This document shows, in pieces, positions 1-9,984 of a stretch of 64,000 bases of DNA (its first letter is position 1; every line of letters starts with the position of its first letter). The notes beneath the pieces are model-generated. The model did not search any database and was not told the origin of the DNA. It was given only the letters and a program-made list of their open reading frames with translations. The position numbers and the translations under genes are program-made. This DNA is from Microbacterium sp. 1.5R (GTDB lineage Bacteria > Actinomycetota > Actinomycetes > Actinomycetales > Microbacteriaceae): NCBI RefSeq assembly GCF_007667425.1, contig NZ_VDRC01000001.1:699281-763280 (forward strand). Direction: 5' to 3'.

Positions 1-1265
1 TGACCAGCACCCGCAGCCGCAGCTCCGTCCGCGAGGACGAGGAGCTGCGGCTGCCGCGTCCCCCCGGGGTGTTCCGTCGGTTCTGGGCTCGGCACCCCGT
101 CGTCGCCGACGTGCTGATAACGCTCGTCTGCCTCGGTCTCTCGCTCCTCCCTGCTGCGCCGTACGAACCGGCAGTCGCGGACCCCCTCGCGATCGCCTTC
201 GCGGCCGTGGCACCCGTCGCGATCATCGCTGCGTGCGTCTCGCTGATGTGGCGTCGCATCGCACCGCTGGTGCCTTTCCTCGCGTCGGCCGCGCTCGAAG
301 GGCTGCTGCTCTTCGCCGCTCAGCCGGCCGGCACGCCGTTGATGCTCGTGACGTGCTATTCGCTCGCCGTCTATCGATCGTCACGCGCCGCGTGGACGGG
401 TCTCGGCATCGCGCTCGCAGCGATCGTCACGATCGCTGCCCCGCTCATCCTCACCGGGGTCATCTCGATGCAGATCGGTCTGAACACGGGGCTGACGGTG
501 CTCGTGTTCGGCCTGATCGGCACCCTCATCGGAGTGAACGTCGGCGGGCGCAAGAGATACATCGCCGCAGTGATCGACCGCTCCCGCCAGCTGCTCATCG
601 AACGCGATCAGCAGGCTCAGCTCGCAGCCGCCGCGGAGCGCGCCCGTATCGCCCGGGAGATGCACGACATCGTGTCGCATTCCCTCACGGTCATCGTCGC
701 CCTGTCGGAAGGGGCGGCGGCCACGGCCGACCGGGCTCAGGCGGCGTCCGCATCCACCGCCGCCGCGACGACCGCGCGCGATGCCCTGACCGAGATGCGA
801 GCGATGCTGGGCGTGCTGCGCGATGCGGAGGCCACTGCCCCGCTGGCGCCCGTCGCTCCCGTCGACCCCCGCGAGACGGTGGCGACAGCGCAGCGCGCCG
901 GCTTCCCGGTCACGCTCACTGAATCGGGTACGGGCACGCTCTCCCCCGCCGTGTCGCACGCCGTCGGACGCATCGTCCAGGAAGGCGTCACCAACGCCAT
1001 GCGCCACGCGCCTTCGGCGACCTCGATCGCTGTGCGCATCGTCCATGCCGACGCGAGCGTCGTCATCGAGGTCGTCAACGACGGCGCCGATCGTGCTGTA
1101 GGCGTGGCCGGCTTCGGCCTGCGCGGGCTCGCCGAGCGGACCGCCCATGTGCACGGCGACTTCGCGTCTGAGCCCGTGGCGGGCGGCCGATGGGTGCTCC
1201 GAGCGGAACTCCCTGTCCACCATGCATCCGATCCCGCCGAGTCAGCCCATAAGGAGTCGTCATGA
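1..1265 (+). CDS. Two-component sensor histidine kinase, NarL-partner type (5' end cut)
   Basis: Membrane sensor kinase that would phosphorylate the response regulator encoded directly downstream. The frame is open to the left edge and the first two bases, tg, fit the end of a start codon lying one base outside the window, followed by T-S-T-R-S. A GTG at 69 is an alternative internal start. Counting from 69, about five hydrophobic segments fill residues 12-160. A HisKA_3 dimerisation helix follows, with the phospho-acceptor in REMHDIVSHS (His about 199). The C-terminal HATPase_c domain shows the N-box QEGVTNAMRHA (about 303) and the G-box GFGLRGL (about 356). The stop overlaps the next start as ATGA, so the two genes are co-translated. 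The stimulus cannot be told from sequence; the N-terminal sensor region is only membrane helices. Confidence 0.9.
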   Translation, partial: TSTRSRSSVREDEELRLPRPPGVFRRFWARHPVVADVLITLVCLGLSLLPAAPYEPAVADPLAIAFAAVAPVAIIAACVSLMWRRIAPLVPFLASAALEGLLLFAAQPAGTPLMLVTCYSLAVYRSSRAAWTGLGIALAAIVTIAAPLILTGVISMQIGLNTGLTVLVFGLIGTLIGVNVGGRKRYIAAVIDRSRQLLIERDQQAQLAAAAERARIAREMHDIVSHSLTVIVALSEGAAATADRAQAASASTAAATTARDALTEMRAMLGVLRDAEATAPLAPVAPVDPRETVATAQRAGFPVTLTESGTGTLSPAVSHAVGRIVQEGVTNAMRHAPSATSIAVRIVHADASVVIEVVNDGADRAVGVAGFGLRGLAERTAHVHGDFASEPVAGGRWVLRAELPVHHASDPAESAHKESS

Positions 1266-1957
1266 CCGACCCGATCTCGATCCTCCTCGTCGACGATCAG
1301 GAGCTGATCCGCCTCGGATTCCGCATGGTGTTGGAGGCCGAGGACGACATCGTGATCGTCGGCGAAGCGGGAGACGGTCGCTCCGCGATCGCACAGACCG
1401 CCTCCCTGCATCCCGATCTCGTCCTGATGGACATCCGCATGCCGGGGCTGGACGGGATCGCAGCGACCGAGGCGATCGTGCGCGAGTACCCCGCGAGCCG
1501 CGTGCTCGTGCTGACGACGTTCGACCTCGACGAGTACGCGTTCGGGGCCATCCGAGCGGGTGCCAGCGGGTTCCTCCTCAAGGACGCACACCGTCACGAG
1601 ATGATCGCGGCCGTGCGCGCGGTGCACCGCGGCGACGCCGCTCTGGCGCCGAGCGTGACACGGCGGCTTCTCGAACACGTGGGCCCCCAGCTCGACGCGG
1701 CGGAGACGGAGCCGTCCGCGGCGGTCGACGACCCCACGACCGCTCTGACGGAACGCGAGCGGGACGTGTTCCTGGAGATGGCGCGCGGGCGCACGAACGC
1801 CGAGATCGCCCAGGCCCTCTATGTGAGCGAGTCGACCGTGAAGACCCACGTGGGTCGGGTGCTGTCCAAACTGGGCGCGCGTGACCGCATCCACGCTGTG
1901 ATCCTCGCGCACCGCCTGGGCGTCGTGGGCGACGAGCCTCTGCCCGGAGAGCACTGA
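1262..1957 (+). CDS. Response regulator, NarL/LuxR family
   Basis: DNA-binding partner of the upstream kinase. The receiver domain (about residues 1-120) has the acidic pair DD at 11-12, the phospho-acceptor Asp57 in VLMDIRMPG and the conserved Lys near 107 (FLLKDA). A LuxR-type helix-turn-helix occupies about residues 160-225, with TERERDVFLEMARG and the recognition helix SESTVKTHVGRVLSKLG. At 231 aa it is the normal length for the family. It starts in an ATGA overlap with the kinase gene, and its stop codon lies in the left arm of a terminator hairpin. The target genes are unknown. Actinobacterial pairs of this type often regulate a neighbouring ABC exporter, but any such gene would lie left of the window. 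Confidence 0.92.
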   Translation: MTDPISILLVDDQELIRLGFRMVLEAEDDIVIVGEAGDGRSAIAQTASLHPDLVLMDIRMPGLDGIAATEAIVREYPASRVLVLTTFDLDEYAFGAIRAGASGFLLKDAHRHEMIAAVRAVHRGDAALAPSVTRRLLEHVGPQLDAAETEPSAAVDDPTTALTERERDVFLEMARGRTNAEIAQALYVSESTVKTHVGRVLSKLGARDRIHAVILAHRLGVVGDEPLPGEH

Positions 1958-1988
1958 CGCGCCGACGCCCTCGGGCACCGGCGCGTCA
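1955..1988. terminator. Hairpin terminator between converging genes
   Basis: TGACGCGCCG at 1955-1964 pairs with CGGCGCGTCA at 1979-1988, with an inner GCCC/GGGC stem at 1967-1976. It sits at the 3' end of the response regulator gene and faces the end of the aldo/keto reductase gene on the other strand. It could serve both directions. There is no long T run. Confidence 0.6.
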
Positions 1989-2002
1989 CTGCGAGAGCTC
2001 GC

Positions 2003-2956
2003 TCAGGACGCGGAGGGGGTCCACTCCGAGACGCGGTCGAGCGCGGCGACCTCGTCGTCGGTGAGCTCGAGACGTGCACCGGCCAGGAGGTCGGGAATCT
2101 GCTCGACGGTGCGCGCGCTGGCGATGGGTGCGGCGACCGCGGGCTGGGCGCGCAACCACGCGAGCGAGGTGGACGCGATGGATGCGCCGTGAGCGTCGCC
2201 GATCTCCTCGAGCGTGTCGATGATGCGCAGACCCGCCTCCGTCGCATACTTGGCCGCACCTCCGGCGCGGGGCGATGACTGACCGTCGACATCCGCCGAC
2301 CGGTACTTGCCCGTGAGGAATCCGCTGGCCAGCGAGTAGTACGGCACGAGGCTGAGATCGAACTCCTGCGCCACCGGGATGATGTTCTCCTCGACGTCGT
2401 TGCGGTGCACGAGGTTGTAGTGCGGCTGCACGGCGACCGGACGGGGGACGCCGATGCGGTCGGAGATGTCGATCCATTCGCGGATGCGCTCCGCCGTGTA
2501 GTTCGACACCGCGATGTTCCGGATGAGCCCGTCGGCGACGAGGCGACCGAAGGCCTCGACCGTCTCCTCGAGCGGCGTGCTCGCGTCATCGAAGTGCGCG
2601 TAGTAGAGATCGATGGCGTCCACGCCGAGACGACGGAGGGAGGCCTCCGCGGCTGCGCGGATGTTGGAGCTCGACAGCCCCTGGAAGTCCGGGTGCTGGC
2701 TCACCTTGGTCGCGACGACGACGTCCGAGGGCTTCCGCGAGGCGAGCCATTCGCCGATGATCGTCTCGCTCTCGCCGCCCTGGTTCCCCGGCGCCCAGGC
2801 GCTGTAGGCATCCGCCGTGTCGATGAAGTCGCCTCCGCCGGCGACGAAGGCGTCGAGGACGGCGAACGAGGCGTCGCGGTCGGCCGTCCAGCCGAACACA
2901 TTGCCGCCGAGCGAGAGCGGGAAGACGGACAGATCACTGTTTCCGATGCGAGTCAT
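2003..2956 (-). CDS. Aldo/keto reductase
   Basis: NAD(P)H-dependent oxidoreductase of the AKR superfamily; the substrate is not predictable. The (beta/alpha)8 fold shows the usual catalytic residues: Asp and Tyr in DTADAYSAW, Lys in VVATKVSQ and His in LYYAHFDD. Cofactor-binding segments lie near VAVQPHYNLV and in the C-terminal third (ASARTVEQI). The chosen ATG gives MTRIGNSDLS, the canonical AKR start, and 317 aa; an in-frame extension of 24 codons upstream has no family resemblance. It stands alone, converging with the two-component operon and lying just downstream of the ECF sigma gene on the same strand. It could be read through from that unit. Confidence 0.88.
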   Translation of the reverse strand: MTRIGNSDLSVFPLSLGGNVFGWTADRDASFAVLDAFVAGGGDFIDTADAYSAWAPGNQGGESETIIGEWLASRKPSDVVVATKVSQHPDFQGLSSSNIRAAAEASLRRLGVDAIDLYYAHFDDASTPLEETVEAFGRLVADGLIRNIAVSNYTAERIREWIDISDRIGVPRPVAVQPHYNLVHRNDVEENIIPVAQEFDLSLVPYYSLASGFLTGKYRSADVDGQSSPRAGGAAKYATEAGLRIIDTLEEIGDAHGASIASTSLAWLRAQPAVAAPIASARTVEQIPDLLAGARLELTDDEVAALDRVSEWTPSAS

Positions 2957-3024
2957 ACTCGGGCACAACCGGTATCCGGCGCGGGGTATTTCTCGTGTGA
3001 CGTCAGATGTCGTGCCCCGATGGC

Positions 3025-3549
3025 TCACGGGCGTGTCCTGGCGACCACGATCCCGGGCGGCTCCTCGGCGAGGCTGGCGACGAGGCTGTCACGGGCGCGG
3101 GCGTATCGACCGCGGACCGTGGATGCCGGCAGCCGCAACAGTTCGGCCACCTCCACCAGAGAGAACCGTTCCCAGTGGACGAGTCGTACGATCTCGCCGA
3201 GGTCCGGATCGAGCCTGTCGATCGCGTCACGGACCGCGAGTCCGTCATCGGCGGGCGCGGACTGCGCCTCACGAGCCGGGCCGCGAAGCCGGTCCACGAG
3301 AGACCGCCGACGAGCGGCGCCGCGGGCGTGATTGAGGAGGGTCGTCCGTGCGATGCCGAACAGCCACATGCGCGCCCGCCGCGCGTCGTCGGGGAGGTCG
3401 ACGAGGCGACGCCATGCCACGACCATCGTCTCGCTCAGCAGGTCCTCGGCATCCTCCCGCCCCACACGGCGCTCGAGGTAGGCCAGGAGGTCGTCGGCGG
3501 ACGCCCGCACCGCTTCGAGCAGCGGGGCCTCCGGACCAGCGGACCTCAT
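3025..3549 (-). CDS. ECF-type RNA polymerase sigma factor
   Basis: Small sigma-70 family member of 174 aa with region 2 (about residues 20-85, including EDAEDLLSETMVVAWRRL) and region 4 (about 105-160, LRLPASTVRGRYARARDSL). The ATG at 3549 overlaps the stop of the upstream membrane-protein gene as ATGA. An ATG six codons further up is also open but loses this coupling. The gene order is unusual: the partner with the membrane segment comes first. The sigma factor probably directs a small envelope or stress regulon, but no target promoter could be identified. Confidence 0.88.
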   Translation of the reverse strand: MRSAGPEAPLLEAVRASADDLLAYLERRVGREDAEDLLSETMVVAWRRLVDLPDDARRARMWLFGIARTTLLNHARGAARRRSLVDRLRGPAREAQSAPADDGLAVRDAIDRLDPDLGEIVRLVHWERFSLVEVAELLRLPASTVRGRYARARDSLVASLAEEPPGIVVARTRP

Positions 3550-4193
3550 TCGGTCACCGGGTCGCACTTGATGACCGCGCTGATCGTGGACACTCGGATA
3601 TCCACCTTCAGACTCGTCACTTCCCGGACGATGGCCTCCTCCATGGCGAGGCGCACGACGTTCGCCGCCACGTCATCGGGCGTTCGTGCTGCCGGGGACT
3701 CCTGCACATCCATGAGCACCCCCTCGGGGCCGATCACCAGCGTCTGGCCCGGAGAGGATGCCGCGTCCGCGGCATCCACGGCACGGGCGGCCGGGAGGTC
3801 GAGGATCTGCTCGAAGTCAGTGCTCTCGAGCCACTCGCGCATCCGTGGATCGACATCCGCACCCTGGGGGTCGGTACCGAATCCGTCCACCGCGACGGCC
3901 CGTACCTCGCAGACGCGTCCACTCGGCAGGGTCGTGAGGAATGCCGCGTCGGGCTCGTCGAATCGCGGGAACCACCCCCACTCCGAGGTGTAGGCCACCG
4001 CAGCGCCCGCGCCGGCCAGGAGCGCTACGGCCACGCCGATGCCTGCCCCCACTCGCAGTCCCTTCCGGCGCGGGACGATGCGCACCCTCTTCTGCGACTC
4101 ATCGAACATCGCCCTCAAGCGCGCATCAGCGAGCGGTGCACCCACCGGCGGTGCAGAGCGATTGAGCCTGTCCTCGACCACATCGAAATCCAT
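3546..4193 (-). CDS. Single-pass membrane protein, possible anti-sigma partner
   Basis: I do not recognise a named family. The 215-aa protein has a basic cytoplasmic N-terminus of about 45 residues, one strong transmembrane helix (about 47-68, GAGIGVAVALLAGAG) and an extracytoplasmic domain of about 145 residues with Cys at about 94 and near the C-terminus (KCDPVTE). This topology, with translational coupling to the ECF sigma gene downstream, fits an anti-sigma or accessory sensor role, but the cytoplasmic part shows no zinc-binding ZAS motif. The start at 4193 is preceded by a strong GAGGAGG ribosome site. Function is inferred only from position and topology. Confidence 0.7.
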   Translation of the reverse strand: MDFDVVEDRLNRSAPPVGAPLADARLRAMFDESQKRVRIVPRRKGLRVGAGIGVAVALLAGAGAAVAYTSEWGWFPRFDEPDAAFLTTLPSGRVCEVRAVAVDGFGTDPQGADVDPRMREWLESTDFEQILDLPAARAVDAADAASSPGQTLVIGPEGVLMDVQESPAARTPDDVAANVVRLAMEEAIVREVTSLKVDIRVSTISAVIKCDPVTE

Positions 4194-4502
4194 GACGTCC
4201 TCCTCGGTTGTCCCTCACCCCGTATGTATCCGGCACAGGGAGAAACGTCCGGGCACGTCGAGAATCCGTTCTGCGACTCCCTCTGCGCGGTTCCGAAGGT
4301 CCGAGTGAACCGACGGTGGTTCGCTCACATCAGGGAGACCCCACGTCACGCCCACAGGCCACGAGGCGGAGAGCCGCACCTGACGTGAGAATCGACCTGC
4401 GCATCCCGGCGTCGGGCGAGGTTCTGATCGCTACGTCCACCGGTTCGCCGACGCGGAGCCACTCGGGCTCGAGCGCCCTGCTCGCACAGCGATCCGCGAC
4501 AG
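4194..4502. other. Gene-free stretch upstream of the sigma module
   Basis: This 309-base stretch lies between the membrane-protein gene and tRNA-Thr, and no credible gene is seen. It contains the minus-strand ribosome site GAGGAGG just before 4193. An imperfect hairpin is formed by GAGTGAACC (4303-4311) and GGTTCGCTC (4318-4326). The promoter of the sigma operon should lie here, but I cannot assign its boxes. Confidence 0.5.
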
Positions 4503-4575
4503 AGCCGACTACGGGACTCGAACCCGTAACCCCCGTATTACAAGTACGGTGCGCTACCAATTGCGCCAAGTCGGC
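4503..4575 (-). tRNA. tRNA-Thr (anticodon TGT)
   Basis: On the minus strand the acceptor arm GCCGACT pairs with AGTCGGC. The anticodon stem-loop is CCGTA-CTTGTAA-TACGG, giving anticodon TGT (reads ACA). The T arm contains GGTTCGAGTCC. The length is 73 nt with a T discriminator base, and CCA is not encoded. Confidence 0.96.
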
Positions 4576-4617
4576 GGACGCCACCCAGCTTAGCGAGAGG
4601 CGACGTCTGCGAACGAA

Positions 4618-5580
4618 CTACGGCGTCGCGGTCGGGGTGGGCTCCGGAGTCGCCTCCGGTGTCGGCGTGGGCGTCGCGGCCGCCTGCGAGGCGTCGTTCG
4701 AGACGGTGAGCACGAACTGCGAGAACTCGACCGGGTCGTCGAGCGCCCCCACGTAGGCCTCGCCGTTGACGACGATCATCGGCGCGGAGGTGAGCACGAG
4801 GTCGTCGGAGCCGACCAGCGGCCCCTCGAGTGCGCGCGACGTCGCTTCTTTCGCCCAGGTGACGTAGTCCTGATCCTCGATGCAGGAGCGCACCGTCTTG
4901 ATCTCGTCCGAGCCGACGGCCACGGCGATGTCCGCGAGGTCTGCATCGGAGTAGCCGTCGGTGTTCACGTCGGGCTGGTCGTCCAGCAGGTCATGGTTGA
5001 AGGCGTAGAACTGCGCCGGCGAATGCGTTGCGACGCAGGCGGCGGCCCCGGCGGCGCGGAGCGAGTACTTGGTGCCGTTCGAGCTCGCGGTCAGCAGGGC
5101 GACCGGGTGGTAGGTGACGGTGGCTGCCCCTTCCGTGATCCAGTTCACGAGCTGGCGCGCATTGGCCCGCTCGAACTCCCCTGCGTCCGGCGAGAGGTAG
5201 TCGACGTAGACGTGGATGTCGACGGAGCTCGACGTCGTGGGCTGCGGCGCGGGCGTCGTCGCCTCACCGGCATCCGATCCCTCGGGGCTGGGCGCGGCCG
5301 GCACGTCCTCCGAGACGGCGGTCGCACTGATGTCGGAGACGAGGATGCCGTCGTGGTCCATCCCGCTCGGCGCGAGCTGTGGCTTCGAGATCTGGGCGGA
5401 CACCGCGAGGGTCACCGCTGTTCCGATCGCTCCGACGGCGACCACGGCGATCGCGCCGATGATGATCCGTCGCATGATGCGCGCCCTCGACTGCTGGGCG
5501 TGAACCTTCTGTGCCTTGTCCCGCACGACCTCGCGTGAACTGCGAGATGTGGGGACGTTCGGCGTCTCGTCGCTCGACAT
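4618..5580 (-). CDS. Membrane-anchored thioredoxin-fold (DsbA-like) protein lacking the CxxC motif
   Basis: The architecture matches actinobacterial DsbA/DsbG-like envelope oxidoreductases: a basic cytoplasmic segment, one transmembrane helix (about residues 38-61), a Ser/Pro/Thr-rich linker, and a DSBA-like thioredoxin domain from about 118 to 300. The normal redox motif CPxC after the first strand is replaced by S130-P131-D132-A133 in VDYLSPDAGEFE. Only two cysteines remain in the domain (GAAACVATHS and VRSCIED), so a classical dithiol reaction is unlikely. The cis-Pro loop is still present (TSAPMIVVNG). The C-terminus is a TP-rich tail (about 20 residues of TPTPTPEATPEP type). The start has ribosome site AGAGGA. 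A chaperone-like or binding role is inferred. Confidence 0.82.
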   Translation of the reverse strand: MSSDETPNVPTSRSSREVVRDKAQKVHAQQSRARIMRRIIIGAIAVVAVGAIGTAVTLAVSAQISKPQLAPSGMDHDGILVSDISATAVSEDVPAAPSPEGSDAGEATTPAPQPTTSSSVDIHVYVDYLSPDAGEFERANARQLVNWITEGAATVTYHPVALLTASSNGTKYSLRAAGAAACVATHSPAQFYAFNHDLLDDQPDVNTDGYSDADLADIAVAVGSDEIKTVRSCIEDQDYVTWAKEATSRALEGPLVGSDDLVLTSAPMIVVNGEAYVGALDDPVEFSQFVLTVSNDASQAAATPTPTPEATPEPTPTATP

Positions 5581-5811
5581 CGTTCCTCTTGACGGTCCGG
5601 GGAGGGGCAGGGTGGCCCCGATCGCCGCTCGGGGGGCGATCACCGCGAATGCGCGGCCGAGATCGATGTTAACCAGCCAGTCTGAGAAATACCCAGATGC
5701 GGCGGATTCTGCCATACTGAACCCGACCCGATGACGGGTCACGGTGGGTCGAACCACCGCTCTATCACTACGGATCGTCCGGCACGTACCTGCCGGTGAA
5801 GGAGAAACACA

Positions 5812-6915
<1,104 letters not shown>

Positions 6916-7003
6916 TCCGAATCGCCGATGCGGCGCGGGCAGACTTCGGTCGCCCGCGCCGCTTCTGGTTTCCCTCTTCCTCTTTCCCGTCGACAGGAGA
7001 GCC

Positions 7004-8305
7004 ATGCACGACGCCCTGCGCATCACCGCGAGTTCCGTCGACCCGGGGCTGCTCGCGCTGCCCTGGTCGACCTCGCTGGCGCTGTGGCCCTCCGAGCACA
7101 TCGTCTCGCTCCCGAAGGGGCTCTCCCGCCATCTGGTGCGGTTCGCCGACCTCTCGGGCAAGGTCGTGGCCGTCAAGGAGACGACGGACGAGATGGCGCG
7201 GCGCGAGTACGAGATGCTCGGCAACCTCGCCCGCCTCGATGTGCCCTGCGTGAGCCGCGTGGCGGCGATCGCCGGCCGCACCGACGAGTCCGGTGACCCC
7301 TTGCCCGCCGCGCTCGTCACCTCGCACCTGCGCTTCTCGATGCCCTACCGCGCGCTGTTCACGCGGGTTCTCCGCCCGGACACCGCCAACCGCCTCGTCG
7401 ACGCTCTCGCGCTGCTGCTGGTTCGACTGCACAACGTGGGGTTCTACTGGGGCGACGTCTCGCTGTCGAACACGCTCTTCCGCCGCGATGCCGGTGCGTT
7501 CGCGGCGTATCTCGTCGACGCCGAGACGGGAGAGCTGCACGAAGAGGGCCTCACCGACGGCCAGCGTGCCTATGACCTCGACCTCGCCCGTACCAACATC
7601 GCCGGCGAGATCATGGACCTCGCCGCCGGCGGGCGTCTGGAACACGGCGTGGATGCCGTCGCCATCGCCGACGGCATCGTCTCGTCGTATCGATCGCTGT
7701 GGGCGGAGCTGACCGCTCAGGAGTCCTTCGCGGTCGCGGAGACATGGCGGATCACCGAGCGGGTCGAGCGTCTCAACGCCCTCGGCTTCGACATCGACGA
7801 GATGTCGATGTCGACGACGTCAGACGGCACGGTCGTCGAGATCCAGCCGAAGGTCGTCGATGCGGGGCATCATCAGCGCCGACTGATCCGCCTGACGGGG
7901 CTCGACGTCGAGGAGAATCAAGCCAGACGGCTGCTGAACGACCTCGACGAGTTCCGTGCCCGTTCCACCAAGCAATGGGCCGACGAAGAGATGTACGCCC
8001 ACGAGTGGCTCACCCGGGTGTTCGAACCGGTCGTGCGGGCGATCCCCTACGAGTTGCGCGCAAAGCTCGAGCCGGCGGAGGTCTTTCATCAGGTCCTGGA
8101 GCACCGGTGGTACCTGTCGCAGGCGCAGGGCCGCTCCGTCCCCCTCGCCGAAGTGCTCACGAGCTACATCAACGAGGTGCTCCGGCACCGCCGAGACGAG
8201 GCGACGATCATGGGCCCGCCCACCGAGACCATGAGCCTGCCCGTCGTGACCGGCGCGACCGCGGTCGCGGACGACGACGAGATCGACTGGCGCGACCTGG
8301 TCTGA
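7004..8305 (+). CDS. DUF4032 protein with a lipopolysaccharide-kinase-like fold
   Basis: 433-aa cytoplasmic protein. The N-terminal half resembles a protein-kinase-like (LpsK/Kdo kinase) core: an ATP-Lys candidate in VAVKETTDE (about 62), a catalytic-loop-like segment VGFYWGDVSLSNTLF (about 145-160, WGD in place of HRD) and a metal-loop-like YLVDAETGE. The C-terminal half (from about 235) is the DUF4032-specific region. The phosphorylation target is unknown. It follows the sugar-ABC ATPase by 88 bases in the same direction and has its own ribosome site, CAGGAGAGCC. The gene ends 11 bases from the converging oxidoreductase. The family assignment is from memory of motif content and neighbourhood; activity is inferred. 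Confidence 0.8.
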   Translation: MHDALRITASSVDPGLLALPWSTSLALWPSEHIVSLPKGLSRHLVRFADLSGKVVAVKETTDEMARREYEMLGNLARLDVPCVSRVAAIAGRTDESGDPLPAALVTSHLRFSMPYRALFTRVLRPDTANRLVDALALLLVRLHNVGFYWGDVSLSNTLFRRDAGAFAAYLVDAETGELHEEGLTDGQRAYDLDLARTNIAGEIMDLAAGGRLEHGVDAVAIADGIVSSYRSLWAELTAQESFAVAETWRITERVERLNALGFDIDEMSMSTTSDGTVVEIQPKVVDAGHHQRRLIRLTGLDVEENQARRLLNDLDEFRARSTKQWADEEMYAHEWLTRVFEPVVRAIPYELRAKLEPAEVFHQVLEHRWYLSQAQGRSVPLAEVLTSYINEVLRHRRDEATIMGPPTETMSLPVVTGATAVADDDEIDWRDLV

Positions 8306-8316
8306 GCCCGTCCGCG

Positions 8317-8958
8317 TCAGTAGCCGACGGTGAACCGCTCGCGGTGGTGGTTGCCCTGTTCGATCTCGTCGACGACCGCGATCGCGAAGTCGGCGCCGGA
8401 GATGAACGACTGTCCCTCGGCGTCGCGCACCAGCACGTCACCGCCGTCGCGGTACCGTCCGGTGCGCTCCCCCTCCGCCCACGGGCCGAAGACCTCGGCG
8501 GGGTGGATGAAGAACCAGTCGAGCTCGCCGTCCGTCTGCTCGAGCAGCGCGAGGGAGTCGATGCCGACCTGCGCCTCGTGCTTGTACTCCTCGGGGAAGT
8601 CGAGGTCGAAGAGTCGCGGACCGCCGGGGGCCGCGAGACTGCCGCCGGCTCCTCCGACGACGCCGAGGCGCGTCGACGTTCCGGCGAGCCCCTGGATGAC
8701 GGTGCGCAGCGCGTCGAGCACGCGGTCGCTCATGTCGCCCCGCGGAGAGAGCGCCGAGACGACGGCATCCGCTCCATCGAACGCGTTCGCGAAGGAGGCC
8801 TCGTCGAGCGCCGACCCCTGCACGTATGTGGCGCCGGCGACGGCGTCGGTCGGTTCGGAGCGGGAGAGCGCGACGACCTCGTGCCCTCGGCTCACCGCCT
8901 CGGTGACGATGTGCTTGCCGGCGTAGCCGGTCCCTCCGAGGACGACGATGCGTGCCAT
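8317..8958 (-). CDS. NAD(P)-binding epimerase-like oxidoreductase (atypical SDR)
   Basis: 213-aa Rossmann protein beginning MARIVVLGGTGYAGKHI, with the GGTGYAG nucleotide-binding turn of NmrA/NAD(P)H-binding atypical SDRs. Further family marks are the SRGHEVVALSR strand and the DAVVSALSP segment. No classical YxxxK active site is obvious, as is common for this group, which includes flavin-reductase-like and regulatory members. A GGGGAG ribosome site precedes the ATG at 8958. It converges with the DUF4032 gene and stands 24 bases downstream of rlmB on the same strand. The substrate is unknown. Confidence 0.85.
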   Translation of the reverse strand: MARIVVLGGTGYAGKHIVTEAVSRGHEVVALSRSEPTDAVAGATYVQGSALDEASFANAFDGADAVVSALSPRGDMSDRVLDALRTVIQGLAGTSTRLGVVGGAGGSLAAPGGPRLFDLDFPEEYKHEAQVGIDSLALLEQTDGELDWFFIHPAEVFGPWAEGERTGRYRDGGDVLVRDAEGQSFISGADFAIAVVDEIEQGNHHRERFTVGY

Positions 8959-8982
8959 GGCGTACTCCCCTGCTCGGTCGTG

Positions 8983-9984
8983 CTACTTCGCGTTGCGGAC
9001 GGTGGACACCTGGTAGAGCGCGACGGAGGTCGCGATGCCGGCGTTGAGGGACTCGGTCGACGCCGAGATCGGGATCGACACGATCTGGTCGCAGGTCTCG
9101 GCGACGAGGCGCGAGAGCCCCTTCCCCTCGGAACCGGTGACGATGACGACAGGACGATCGGCGAGCTGCAGCTCGGGCAGCAGCACGTCGCCGTCTCCGT
9201 CGAGACCCAGCACGAACACGCCCTGCTTCTTGAACTCCTTGAGCTGGGTCGTGAGGTTCGAGGCGAGCGCGACGGGGACGCGGGCGGCGGCTCCGGCGCT
9301 CGTCTTCCACGCCGCGGAGTTCACACCGGCCGAACGGCGCTGCGGGAGGATGATGCCGTGACCGCCGAAGGCGCCGGTCGAGCGGATGATCGCCCCGAGA
9401 TTGCGCGGATCCGTGATGCCGTCCAGCGCCACGAACAGCGGAACCTCGCCCTTGTCGATGACCTGCTCGAGGAGATCCTGCGGGTGCGCGTACTCGTACG
9501 GCGGCACCTTGATCGCGACGCCCTGGTGCACGCCGTCGAACCCGGCCATCCGGTCGAGTTCCTGACGCGTGACCTCGAGCACCGGGATGCCGCGGTTGGT
9601 GGCGATCGACAGCATCTCCTTGACGCGGTCGTCCATCTCCACGCGCTGCGCGATGTAGAACGCCGACGCGGGGATGCGCGCGCGCAGCGCCTCGAGCACG
9701 GAGTTGCGCCCGGTCACCGTCTCGGTGTCGGTCGTGTTGTCCTTGGCGCGCGCGGAGCGATTCGGGCTGCCGCCGGACGTCTGACGCCCGCCGGGCTTGC
9801 CGCGACCGCCGGCAGCGGCGTACCGTTCGGCCGCGGCCTTGCGCTTGCCTGCCGGGTGCCAGGCGCGGTCCTCGGCCTTCGGTGTGGGTCCTCGGCCTTC
9901 GAGCGAGCTGCGGCCCTTGCCGCCGGAGCCCTTGGTGGGGCCCTTCTTGCCCTTGCCTGCTGACGGGTTTCCTGGCTTAGCCAT
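8983..9984 (-). CDS. rlmB: 23S rRNA (guanosine-2'-O-)-methyltransferase RlmB (SpoU family)
   Basis: SAM-dependent SpoU/TrmH enzyme expected to 2'-O-methylate the 23S rRNA peptidyl-transferase loop guanosine. About 85 basic, Gly/Lys/Ser-rich residues, typical of actinobacterial homologues, precede the SpoU substrate-binding domain ([16 protein letters not shown]). The catalytic trefoil-knot domain follows, with motif 1 [16 protein letters not shown], motif 2 [11 protein letters not shown] and motif 3 [15 protein letters not shown]. The start at 9984 lies 8 bases inside the end of cysS, so the pair is transcribed together, an arrangement widespread in Actinobacteria. Confidence 0.95.
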   Translation of the reverse strand: MAKPGNPSAGKGKKGPTKGSGGKGRSSLEGRGPTPKAEDRAWHPAGKRKAAAERYAAAGGRGKPGGRQTSGGSPNRSARAKDNTTDTETVTGRNSVLEALRARIPASAFYIAQRVEMDDRVKEMLSIATNRGIPVLEVTRQELDRMAGFDGVHQGVAIKVPPYEYAHPQDLLEQVIDKGEVPLFVALDGITDPRNLGAIIRSTGAFGGHGIILPQRRSAGVNSAAWKTSAGAAARVPVALASNLTTQLKEFKKQGVFVLGLDGDGDVLLPELQLADRPVVIVTGSEGKGLSRLVAETCDQIVSIPISASTESLNAGIATSVALYQVSTVRNAK

